Made by a program: the position numbers and the translations under genes. A stretch of DNA of 58,566 nucleotides from a virus: positions 1 through 58,566 of IMG/VR virus record IMGVR_UViG_3300034106_000909. The stretch is one strand, 5' to 3'. A model generated the notes under the pieces. It searched no databases, had not been told where the DNA came from, and worked only from the letters and a program-made list of their open reading frames with translations. Below are positions 6,315 to 13,333 of the stretch, in pieces (position 1 is the stretch's first letter; each line of letters starts with the position of its first letter).

Positions 6315-8269
6315 TGACCCCCATATACATCGACTTTGAATCGTTCTGGAGCACCGAGCACACGCTCAGTCGCATGTCTCCAACCGAGTACGTTATGCAC
6401 CCTGACACGGAGATCATCTCTGTGGCTATCAAGGTGGGCAATGCACCGACCTATGTGCTGTTCGGTGAGCAGAACATTAGAGATCATCTCCAGTCTATTG
6501 ACTGGTCAAACGCTATGGCTATCGGCCACAACATGTCGGGCTTTGACTCCATGATCCTCGCATGGCGCATGGGTGTGAACCCCAAGATGTACGGCTGCAC
6601 TGCTGCCATGGCAAGGCCCAAATACTCCAAGACCAGTGCGCTTGTAAACGGCAAGTCACTGACGGGCGTATCGCTCAAGAAGCTGGCCGTCGAACTGAAG
6701 GTCGGCGCTAAGCTGGACCTCGAGGCTACCAACACCAAGGGTAAACACCTATGTGACTTCAGCGAAGACGAGCTGGCTCAGATGGAAGACTACAACAAGG
6801 TGGACACAGACTTGTGTGCGGCTATCTTCAAGAAGCTACACCCCACGTTCCCCAAGCAGGAGTTACTGCAGATCGACATGACCACACGCATGCTGGTCGA
6901 GCCCAAGTTCTTGCTGAACTACGCAATGGTGGACAAAGCGCTGGAAGACGTGAAGGAAGAAAAACGACGTTCACTGCTGGAGCTTGCCCAAACTTTGGGT
7001 GTAGCCGAGTACGCCGCCAACACGCTTGAGCATGGCACAACCATCGAAGAGCAAGTTCGCACTGAGTTAGCCAGTTCTGCCAAGTTCGGAGCACTGCTGG
7101 CCAAGCTCGGCGTTGAGACCCCGATGAAGCAATCGCCGACCAACCCTGAGAAGATGACGCCTGCACTGGCCAAGACAGACGATGGGTTTATCGCCTTGCA
7201 GAGCCATGAGAACCCTGTTGTAGCTGCGGCTGCCTGTGCCAGACTCGAGGTCAAGTCCACCCTGCTGGAGACCCGACTGCAAGCGTTCCTCAGAGCCGCC
7301 GATGCGTGTGATGGCAGACTACCTGTACCGCTGAAATACTGTGGCGCGGATACAACAGGTCGCTGGTCTGGTGAGCAGTACAACATGCAGAACCTACCGC
7401 GCATCGACCCAAAGAAACCCAAGCCGTCCGACGCCTTGCGTATGTCACTGAAGGCACCCAAGGGACATAAGATCATCGTGGCTGACTTGTCTGGTATTGA
7501 GTTGCGGGTCAATATGTTTCTGTGGAAAGTCCCGTACGCCATGGAGTTATTCACCTCAAGCCCTGACAAGGCTGACTTGTACCGATATTTTGCAGCGCAT
7601 GACCTGTACGACATCACCGAAGACGAAGTCACGAAGAACCAGCGGCAGGTGGGTAAGGTCGCTCACTTGGGCCTAGGCTTTGGGGCTGGCGGCGCTACGT
7701 TCCAGAAGGTAGCCAAGCTGATGGGCGGCATCGACCTGTCACTGGAAGAAGCCACTGACGTGGTGAACAAGTACCGTGACGCTCATGGTGAGATCGTCAA
7801 CGGCTGGAAGCAGTTCCAGAACAACCTGACCAACATCCGCCAAGGTATCGAGGCATCCATCGACCCGTGGGACATGTGCCAAGTGGAGCATGAGGCTGTG
7901 CGCTTACCGTCCGGTCGTCGCATCTACTACCCGTCACTGGTCAAGCAGAACGAGAACGGCAAGCACGAATGGTGGTACGGCAACGGCAGGTCTAAGGCCC
8001 GCATCTACGCCGGGAAGGGCGTTGAGAACTTGGTGCAGGCACTGGCCCGTGACGTCATCGCTGAGCATGCTGTGCGGTTCTACAAGGACACTGGCTTGCG
8101 CCCATCGTTGGCTGTCCATGATGAGTTGGTTTACGTCGTGCAAGACAAAGAGGCGCAGCAAAACCTCGATCATTTGCAGGGCATCATGCGCCAAGGCGTG
8201 TCGTGGTGGCCAGAGCTCGTGACTTGGTCTGAGGGTGACATTGCGGATTGCTACGGCGAGGCAAAATAA
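6314..8269 (+). CDS. polA-like: Family A DNA polymerase with 3'-5' exonuclease
   Basis: 651 aa, the usual size for a phage polymerase without a 5' nuclease domain. Exonuclease residues are present: D7 and E9 (IDFES), N73/D78 (GHNMSGFD) and Y160/D164 (YNKVD). Polymerase motifs are intact: RWSGEQYNMQNLPR, motif A D391 (VADLSGIELR), motif B R444-K448 (RQVGKVAHLGLGFG) and motif C H602-D603-E604. It should be the replicative, proofreading polymerase, working with the primase-helicase at 13320 and the ssDNA-binding candidate at 12237. Transcription probably arrives through the MazG-like gene. Confidence 0.95.
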   Translation: MTPIYIDFESFWSTEHTLSRMSPTEYVMHPDTEIISVAIKVGNAPTYVLFGEQNIRDHLQSIDWSNAMAIGHNMSGFDSMILAWRMGVNPKMYGCTAAMARPKYSKTSALVNGKSLTGVSLKKLAVELKVGAKLDLEATNTKGKHLCDFSEDELAQMEDYNKVDTDLCAAIFKKLHPTFPKQELLQIDMTTRMLVEPKFLLNYAMVDKALEDVKEEKRRSLLELAQTLGVAEYAANTLEHGTTIEEQVRTELASSAKFGALLAKLGVETPMKQSPTNPEKMTPALAKTDDGFIALQSHENPVVAAAACARLEVKSTLLETRLQAFLRAADACDGRLPVPLKYCGADTTGRWSGEQYNMQNLPRIDPKKPKPSDALRMSLKAPKGHKIIVADLSGIELRVNMFLWKVPYAMELFTSSPDKADLYRYFAAHDLYDITEDEVTKNQRQVGKVAHLGLGFGAGGATFQKVAKLMGGIDLSLEEATDVVNKYRDAHGEIVNGWKQFQNNLTNIRQGIEASIDPWDMCQVEHEAVRLPSGRRIYYPSLVKQNENGKHEWWYGNGRSKARIYAGKGVENLVQALARDVIAEHAVRFYKDTGLRPSLAVHDELVYVVQDKEAQQNLDHLQGIMRQGVSWWPELVTWSEGDIADCYGEAK

Positions 8270-8271
8270 TG

Positions 8272-8299
8272 TTGACAGCACTCACCATGCTGCTACCAT
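8272..8299 (+). promoter_or_regulatory. Candidate sigma70 promoter before nuclease gene
   Basis: TTGACA (8272-8277), a 16-bp spacer, then TACCAT (8294-8299) with an extended TG two bases before it. It lies just after the DNA polymerase stop and would start a transcript at about 8306, directly before the hairpin at 8317 and the Cas4-like gene. Confidence 0.5.
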
Positions 8300-8316
8300 A
8301 GAGCCACGAACAAAAA

Positions 8317-8344
8317 GCCCCAACGTCGAATGACGCATTGGGGC
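8317..8344 (+). other. Hairpin in the leader of the Cas4-like gene
   Basis: GCCCCAA-CGTC, loop GAAT, GACG, two bulged bases, TTGGGGC: an 11-bp stem 20 bases upstream of the ATG at 8364. The poly-A run CAAAAA lies on its 5' side, so on the minus strand this is a textbook terminator (stem followed by TTTTTG), while on the plus strand it is only a leader hairpin. Which strand uses it is unclear; no minus-strand gene is nearby. Confidence 0.5.
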
Positions 8345-8363
8345 ACAACCGCATTGGAACAAC

Positions 8364-9020
8364 ATGACAAACCCGGCTTGGACGTACAGCCAACTCGACA
8401 CATTCGAGACGTGCCCGCGTAAGTTCTACCACCTCAAGGTCAAGCGCGATATCGTTGAGCCGCCTACCGTATACACTGAGTGGGGTACACGAGTTCACAC
8501 CGCGTTCGAGGACTTCATCAAGGACGGCGTCATGCTGCCCGAAGGTATGGAGCAGTGGCAGAAGCTGGCATTCAAGCTGGCCAAACTGCCCGGTGCAAAG
8601 CTGTGCGAACAGGCATACGCACTCGACCGTAACTTCCAGCCTACAGAGTGGAGCGGTTCATGGACTCGCGGCATCGCTGACTTGGTTGTGCTTCATGGCG
8701 ACAAGGCCATCGTCGCAGATTACAAGACCGGAAAGCGCAAGCCCACAGAGCAGCTCGACTTGTATGCCAACTATGTGTTTGCCCACCACCCAGAGATCAA
8801 CAAAGTTACCACGGGCTTCATTTGGCTCAAGGAAAAGAAGATCGACTGGACGCCACGCGAACGCTCTGAGGTGCCCATCATTTGGCAGAACTTTGTACCC
8901 CGTGTAAACAAGCTGGAGTCAGCCTACGAAAGAGACAGGTGGCCAGCCAAAACGTCAGGGCTGTGTAAGGCTTGGTGCCCAGTATTGAGCTGTGAATTCA
9001 ACGGAAGGAAAAACACATGA
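8364..9020 (+). CDS. Cas4/RecB-like PD-(D/E)XK nuclease
   Basis: 218 aa. The order of motifs is that of the RecB/Cas4 nuclease family: SQLDTFETCPRKFYH (9-23), H45 in WGTRVH, D106 in GIADLVV, D119 and K121 in VADYKTGK, then the QxxxY-type helix QLDLYANY. Four cysteines, C17 plus C201/C205/C210 (LCKAWCPVLSC), have the one-plus-three spacing of the Cas4/AddB 4Fe-4S cluster. Likely a DNA exonuclease acting in replication or recombination. There are no CRISPR genes, so this is a phage replication nuclease rather than an adaptation protein. Confidence 0.85.
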   Translation: MTNPAWTYSQLDTFETCPRKFYHLKVKRDIVEPPTVYTEWGTRVHTAFEDFIKDGVMLPEGMEQWQKLAFKLAKLPGAKLCEQAYALDRNFQPTEWSGSWTRGIADLVVLHGDKAIVADYKTGKRKPTEQLDLYANYVFAHHPEINKVTTGFIWLKEKKIDWTPRERSEVPIIWQNFVPRVNKLESAYERDRWPAKTSGLCKAWCPVLSCEFNGRKNT

Positions 9021-9493
9021 GCGACGAGATATACGAAGAGTTGCATTACTGTTCGCACTGCAACCAGAAGGTGCGTAAGATGAACCCGCACCGTATGTGC
9101 AAAAACAAAGTAGCCATGCTGGAGTTTTTAGCCAAGGCTAACGATTGGGTGTTTGTAGAGGCTGGGCGCGGCGCGGTAGTTGACGGGCAATTTATTAGAG
9201 CCCCGTACAGGGCTCAGGCACATTGCAGTGTGCTGGCGTGGTTTGGTCTCGCCGAGCATGGCGAACGACGTTCGGGTCTGTACCGCATCACAGAAAAAGG
9301 CGTGGACTTTCTGCAAGGCAATCACTTGGTGCCCAAAACCATTTGGAGCCGTGACGGGCACGTAGTTGACCGCGACACACTCATGGTTGGAATTAACAGC
9401 GTCAAAGACGTGGTGCTAGACAAAAAATACTGGGATAACTATTCGCTCGTACAGCGCTATCCGAAAGAAGAAAACAATGGCTCAAACCCCTGA
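9017..9493 (+). CDS. Zinc-finger plus winged-helix protein
   Basis: 158 aa, overlapping its upstream neighbour by 4 bases. The N-terminus has C12-x2-C15 and H25-x2-C28, a plausible zinc finger. Residues about 66-100 read as a winged helix (HCSVLAWFGLAEHGERRSG, then YRITEKGVDFL). It is likely a DNA-binding accessory of the replication block or a regulator. No catalytic residues seen. Confidence 0.65.
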   Translation: MSDEIYEELHYCSHCNQKVRKMNPHRMCKNKVAMLEFLAKANDWVFVEAGRGAVVDGQFIRAPYRAQAHCSVLAWFGLAEHGERRSGLYRITEKGVDFLQGNHLVPKTIWSRDGHVVDRDTLMVGINSVKDVVLDKKYWDNYSLVQRYPKEENNGSNP

Positions 9494-9815
9494 AGGCAAG
9501 GTCAAAGACGCTTGCAAGCAATACCTCAAGTCCATCGGCGCTTGGTTCTTTATGCCCGTGTCCAATGGCATGGGGCAAGTTGGAATCCCTGACATCATCT
9601 GCTGCTACAAGGGCATCTTCATAGCTGTTGAAACCAAAGCACCGGGCAAGCGTAGCCAGACAACTGCCAACCAAGACCGAGTAATCGGTGCCATCAAAGA
9701 AGCTGACGGATGGGCCATCGTGGTGGACAATGTCGAGCAGCTTGAACAGTTCGTTCTGGCCATCAAAGCCTACTATCGTTTGGAGAATGAAAATGCCGAA
9801 ATCTACCCCTCGTAA
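9477..9815 (+). CDS. VRR-NUC domain nuclease
   Basis: 112 aa, essentially a stand-alone VRR-NUC domain. Catalytic pattern: GIPDIICCYKGIFIAVETKAP with D39 and E52-x-K54, then Q66 after TTAN, and a C-terminal strand ending VVDNVEQL. Family members cut branched DNA, often Holliday-junction-like structures, and phage versions are encoded next to helicases. Here it sits just before an HNH-like protein and an SNF2 helicase. It overlaps the preceding gene by 17 bases. Confidence 0.88.
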   Translation: MAQTPEGKVKDACKQYLKSIGAWFFMPVSNGMGQVGIPDIICCYKGIFIAVETKAPGKRSQTTANQDRVIGAIKEADGWAIVVDNVEQLEQFVLAIKAYYRLENENAEIYPS

Positions 9816-10059
9816 ATTGGAATACCAGAAGTCCTATAACGCTCGCCCTGAAGAAGTGGCCAAGCGTGTGAAGAACAACGCTGCAAGGCGCGAAGCCATC
9901 AAAGACGGCAAGGCCAAGGTCGGCGATGGTAAAGACGTAGCGCACAAGAAATCACTGGAGAACGGCGGTGGCAACCACAAGGCCAACACAGCAGTTCAAG
10001 ACCGAACAACCAACCGTGGATGGAGGAAAGGCAGTGGCAGTTACAACCCCGATAAATGA
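9793..10059 (+). CDS. HNH-like small protein
   Basis: 88 aa from ATG 9793 (GGAG, 7-base spacing, inside the VRR-NUC reading frame). A basic N-terminal helix leads to KDVAHKKSLENGGGN (47-61), N65 and NRGW (74-77), which mirrors the core of HNH nucleases (D-V-x-H, GG, N, NR). The zinc-binding Cys pairs of some HNH proteins are absent. It may be a small nicking enzyme or a degenerate HNH DNA-binding protein. Confidence 0.6.
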   Translation: MPKSTPRKLEYQKSYNARPEEVAKRVKNNAARREAIKDGKAKVGDGKDVAHKKSLENGGGNHKANTAVQDRTTNRGWRKGSGSYNPDK

Positions 10060-10261
10060 AGGCATGTGGACGCCGGGATTTGTATTCTTCGGCGTGCCGC
10101 TACCTAAAGGGATAGTTCGCTGCGAGCTAATGCGCGATCTTATGTGGGATGTCGTAAACGTACACTGGATCACACAAGATGGATCAAAACACTCCATGCC
10201 ATTTGAACAAACAGACGAAGGAGTCATGGCAGCTATCGCCGCAATGAAACTCACATGCTAA
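10034..10261 (+). CDS. Small hypothetical protein, GTG start
   Basis: 75 aa from GTG 10034, chosen because GGAGG lies 7 bases upstream and the next in-frame ATG upstream (9968) lacks a ribosome site. It overlaps the HNH-like gene by 26 bases and the helicase start by 7. Contains FFGVPLPKGIVRCELMRDLM and a short acidic helix. Function unknown. Confidence 0.55.
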   Translation: MAVTTPINEGMWTPGFVFFGVPLPKGIVRCELMRDLMWDVVNVHWITQDGSKHSMPFEQTDEGVMAAIAAMKLTC

Positions 10262-11826
10262 TTCACAAAGAAAAAAAGGCTGTCGTACTCAAGCTTCGCA
10301 ACCCATCACGAGTAACGACAGTCATACCAACCGCGAAGTTGGTAGAACACAAAGGATCGACACTGGTTGCGATACCACACAGGCCCGACGAAACTCGGGT
10401 GCTGCGTAACTTGGGCTTTGAGGTTCCTGAACCCATGCCCATTCACTACGACTGGCCCAAGGTCAGCGGCAGACATGCGCCGTTCTCTGCGCAGCTCGAC
10501 ACAGCATCGTTCCTTTCTATGAACAGCCGTGCGTTCTGTCTCAACGGTATGGGCACTGGCAAGACCAACAGCGCACTGTGGGCGTATGACTATCTGCGCC
10601 GCACCAAGACCGTGAGCAAGGTGCTTGTGGTGTGTCCTCTGTCTACCATGGAGCGCACATGGGCTGACTCAGCCTTTCAGACGTTCCCACATCTTGACTG
10701 CGTTGTGCTGCACGGCACACGAGAGCGCCGTAATAAGCTGCTTGCACAAGACGTTGACATCTATGTCATCAACATTGACGGGCTATCTACCATCAAGGAT
10801 GCGCTGGCCAAGCGGCCTGATATCGACCTGATCGTCATCGACGAGCTTGCACTGGCACGCAACTCAGGCACAGACCGCTGGAAGATTCTCAACACTATCT
10901 GCAACAAGCAGGCTCCTCGCCGTGTGTGGGGCATGACAGGATCGCCAACACCTAACGCACCGACTGACGCATGGGCGCAGTGCAAGCTGGTAACTCCTGA
11001 CAACCCAACCATGCCCAAGTATTACAGCGCGTTCCGCGACCGCGTGATGCGCCAGATCACCCCATTCAAATGGGCGGCGCGGCAGGACGCCAACGAGGCT
11101 GTGTATCAGATGATGCAGCCAGCTATCCGGTTCTCGCTGGATGACTGTGTGGACTTGCCAGAGCAGACGTTCATCACCCGCGACGTGGCCCTCACCAAGG
11201 AGCAGGAGAAGGCCTACAAGGACATGATTAACAAGCTGTCTACCGAGTATGCAGGCGGTCAGATTCTGGCTGTCAATGAGGCTGTGAAGGCCAACAAGCT
11301 CATCCAAATTGCGTGTGGTGTCGCCTACGGGACAGGTGGTGAACACGTCGTCATCCCATCCAAGCCACGCATGGACGTACTCAAGGAAGTCATCGAGGAA
11401 TCTGAAGGCAAGGTCATCGTCTTCGTGCCGCTGACAGGCGCTTTGGAAAGCGTAGCGTCAGAACTGCGTAAGGATTTCACGGTAGAAACGGTGCATGGCG
11501 GAACTAGCAAGTCCGAGCGAGATCGTATTTTTAGTGAGTTCCAACGAGGGCTTGACCCAAGGGTTTTGGTGGCTAACGCCTCAACCATGAGCCATGGCCT
11601 GACACTGACGGCAGCAACCACCATCGTGTGGTACGCCCCGGTTCACTCGAATGAGACTTACGAACAGGCTTGTGCGCGTGTAAGACGCCCGGGCCAGACA
11701 AGAACCACAGTGATCGTTCACATTGCAGGTACGGATGTTGAGCGGCGTGTGTATAAGAGGCTGCAAGACAAGCAGTCTATGCAGGGTGTGTTACTCGACA
11801 TGATGAAGGAACGGATAGACCAATGA
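10255..11826 (+). CDS. SNF2-type DEAD/H helicase
   Basis: 523 aa superfamily 2 helicase. Walker A is GMGTGKT (98-104), motif II is DEL at 196-198 (LIVIDEL), motif III is GMTGSPTPN, and the second RecA domain ends in ARVRRPGQTR (R477, R478, Q481), the SNF2 form of motif VI. Such compact SNF2 proteins are common in phage replication blocks and probably remodel or translocate along DNA at forks or recombination intermediates. It overlaps the next gene by 4 bases. Confidence 0.9.
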   Translation: MLIHKEKKAVVLKLRNPSRVTTVIPTAKLVEHKGSTLVAIPHRPDETRVLRNLGFEVPEPMPIHYDWPKVSGRHAPFSAQLDTASFLSMNSRAFCLNGMGTGKTNSALWAYDYLRRTKTVSKVLVVCPLSTMERTWADSAFQTFPHLDCVVLHGTRERRNKLLAQDVDIYVINIDGLSTIKDALAKRPDIDLIVIDELALARNSGTDRWKILNTICNKQAPRRVWGMTGSPTPNAPTDAWAQCKLVTPDNPTMPKYYSAFRDRVMRQITPFKWAARQDANEAVYQMMQPAIRFSLDDCVDLPEQTFITRDVALTKEQEKAYKDMINKLSTEYAGGQILAVNEAVKANKLIQIACGVAYGTGGEHVVIPSKPRMDVLKEVIEESEGKVIVFVPLTGALESVASELRKDFTVETVHGGTSKSERDRIFSEFQRGLDPRVLVANASTMSHGLTLTAATTIVWYAPVHSNETYEQACARVRRPGQTRTTVIVHIAGTDVERRVYKRLQDKQSMQGVLLDMMKERIDQ

Positions 11827-12209
11827 AATTATCAGAAGCAGTGAGCCTGTACATACAGCTCCGTGACAAGAAGGCAGAGATGAAGGCAGAGTTTGACGCC
11901 ACCATCGCTCCCTTAAACGACAAGATGGACAAGCTGGAAGCCAAACTTCTGGACGTGTTCAACAAGACCGGCATGGACTCAGTCAAGACTGAGAACGGTA
12001 CGGCTTATACCGCTGTGCGTACAACCGCCAGCATTGCAGATCGTGAGGCTTTCATGGAGTTTGTGAAGGCCAACGAAGAATGGAGCTTGCTTGAAGTGCG
12101 TGCATCAAAGACCGCCGTTGAGCAGTTCCGTGAGTCCAACAATGACGAACTGCCACCGGGTGTAAATATCCGGTCAGAACGCGTTGTAAACATCCGCCGC
12201 TCGGCATAA
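11823..12209 (+). CDS. Gp157-like phage protein (putative)
   Basis: 128 aa. The first 50 residues form a charged coiled coil (KKAEMKAEFDATIAPLNDKM), followed by a beta segment (GTAYTAVRTTASI) and a helix-turn ending LPPGVNIRSERVVNIRRS. This order resembles the siphovirus Gp157-type proteins found beside helicases and SSBs, but similarity is by layout only. It is coupled to the SNF2 helicase by ATGA and is likely an accessory recombination or replication factor. Confidence 0.55.
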   Translation: MKLSEAVSLYIQLRDKKAEMKAEFDATIAPLNDKMDKLEAKLLDVFNKTGMDSVKTENGTAYTAVRTTASIADREAFMEFVKANEEWSLLEVRASKTAVEQFRESNNDELPPGVNIRSERVVNIRRSA

Positions 12210-12236
12210 ACTCTCAACCCCAACTAACCGAAGATC

Positions 12237-13178
12237 ATGAACATCATTCCATTTGACTCCGGCAGCAAACTGCCCGCATTCCTGAAAAAAGTCGACGTCG
12301 CGGCTTTGAACTCTGACCTTACAGCCCACGCTGGTGGTGGCTTCCCTGTGATTTCGATCAAGGGTAAGGTCTTCGCAGTCGTCCGTGATGGCGACCGTGA
12401 GATTCAGATGAACCCCAAAGACCCCGACAGCGCAGCTACCAGCCTGAACGTGGTGTTGTTAAAAGCCAACAAGGGCACCAGCAAGGTGTTCTACATCAAG
12501 GGCTACGACAAGGACACCAGCGAAGGCCAGAAGCCTGACTGCTACTCCAACGATGGCGTTGAGCCAGCGGCTGATGCACAGAACAAGCAGGCCAAGAAGT
12601 GCGCTACATGCCCTCACAACCAGTGGGGTTCGCGTGTCTCTGAGAAGGGCGCTACCAAGGGTAAGGCTTGCGCTGATGCTGTTCGTATGGCCGTGGCTCC
12701 TGCGGGTCAGATCAACGACGCCATGCTGCTGCGTGTGCCACCTGCGTCCATCAAGGCTCTGGGTGAGTACGGTCAGATGCTGGCCAAGCGCGGTGTCGGC
12801 TACAACATGGTCGTGACCAAGGTCGGCTTCGACCTGCAAGCTGAATCTCCCAAGCTGACGTTCTCTGCTATCGGCCTGCTGGATGACGACGGCTTCGCTG
12901 AGGTGCAGGAAATCGCTGCATCCGACGTGGTGTCCAACATCCTCGGTTCGTCTATCATGGCCGCTGTTGCTGCTGAAGCTGCTGCGCCTGCGGAGGAACC
13001 TGAAGAAGAGCCCGCATCAAAACCAGCGGCTAAGCCCAAGGCAGCGCCCAAGCCAGTAGTTGAAGAAGACGAAGAGGAAGCCCCGGCACCTAAGCCAGCG
13101 GCCAAACCCAAGGCTAAACCAGCTCCTGTGGCTGATGTCATGGACCTAGACCTCGACGACATAAACTTCGACGACTAA
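12237..13178 (+). CDS. Putative ssDNA-binding protein, acidic tail
   Basis: 313 aa. The body (1-240) is beta-rich and has a cysteine cluster C102...C122-x2-C125...C145 (KCATCPHNQWG, GKACAD) compatible with one structural zinc. The last 70 residues are an Ala/Pro/Lys/Glu linker ending in DLDLDDINFDD, the acidic tip typical of SSB, gp2.5 and gp32-type proteins that recruits replication partners. Position between helicase and primase supports this role. Not proven: no canonical OB-fold motif is readable by eye. Confidence 0.65.
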   Translation: MNIIPFDSGSKLPAFLKKVDVAALNSDLTAHAGGGFPVISIKGKVFAVVRDGDREIQMNPKDPDSAATSLNVVLLKANKGTSKVFYIKGYDKDTSEGQKPDCYSNDGVEPAADAQNKQAKKCATCPHNQWGSRVSEKGATKGKACADAVRMAVAPAGQINDAMLLRVPPASIKALGEYGQMLAKRGVGYNMVVTKVGFDLQAESPKLTFSAIGLLDDDGFAEVQEIAASDVVSNILGSSIMAAVAAEAAAPAEEPEEEPASKPAAKPKAAPKPVVEEDEEEAPAPKPAAKPKAKPAPVADVMDLDLDDINFDD

Positions 13179-13184
13179 GCAGCC

Positions 13185-13239
13185 AGTGGGGTCAGTGACG
13201 TATCTTTTTAGACGCGACTGCAGTACACTGACCCCCACT
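13185..13239 (+). repeat. 13-bp inverted repeat upstream of terminator
   Basis: AGTGGGGTCAGTG (13185-13197) pairs with CACTGACCCCCACT (13226-13239, one extra C). A partial direct copy, AGTGGGGT, recurs at 13307-13314 overlapping the primase start. It may be a transcript hairpin stabilising the 3' end of the SSB-like mRNA, or an operator pair controlling the primase gene. Confidence 0.5.
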
Positions 13240-13246
13240 CTTGTGG

Positions 13247-13266
13247 GCCCGCTTGCGGGCTTTTTC
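13247..13266 (+). terminator. Rho-independent terminator after SSB-like gene
   Basis: GCCCG, loop CTTG, CGGGC followed by TTTTTC. It lies 69 bases after the SSB-like stop and before the primase leader, so it should partly separate the two transcripts. Confidence 0.75.
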
Positions 13267-13282
13267 GCTTTCTGGAGTCGTC

Positions 13283-13333
13283 ATGAGTTGCATAAATACA
13301 ACAGTTAGTGGGGTGACCAGTGAACACCCTTGA
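13283..13333 (+). CDS. 16-codon leader peptide upstream of primase
   Basis: ATG 13283 has TGGAG with 5-base spacing; the frame (MSCINTTVSGVTSEHP) ends with TGA at 13331-13333, 14 bases inside the primase gene, whose own start is a GTG. The overlap suggests translational coupling of a rare-start primase to a short upstream frame. It may have no function as a peptide. Confidence 0.35.
   Translation: MSCINTTVSGVTSEHP

Noticed and set aside
8317-8344. Plus-strand rho-independent terminator before the Cas4-like gene
   Set aside because: The T-run is on the minus strand only; on the plus strand the stem is followed by ACAACC.
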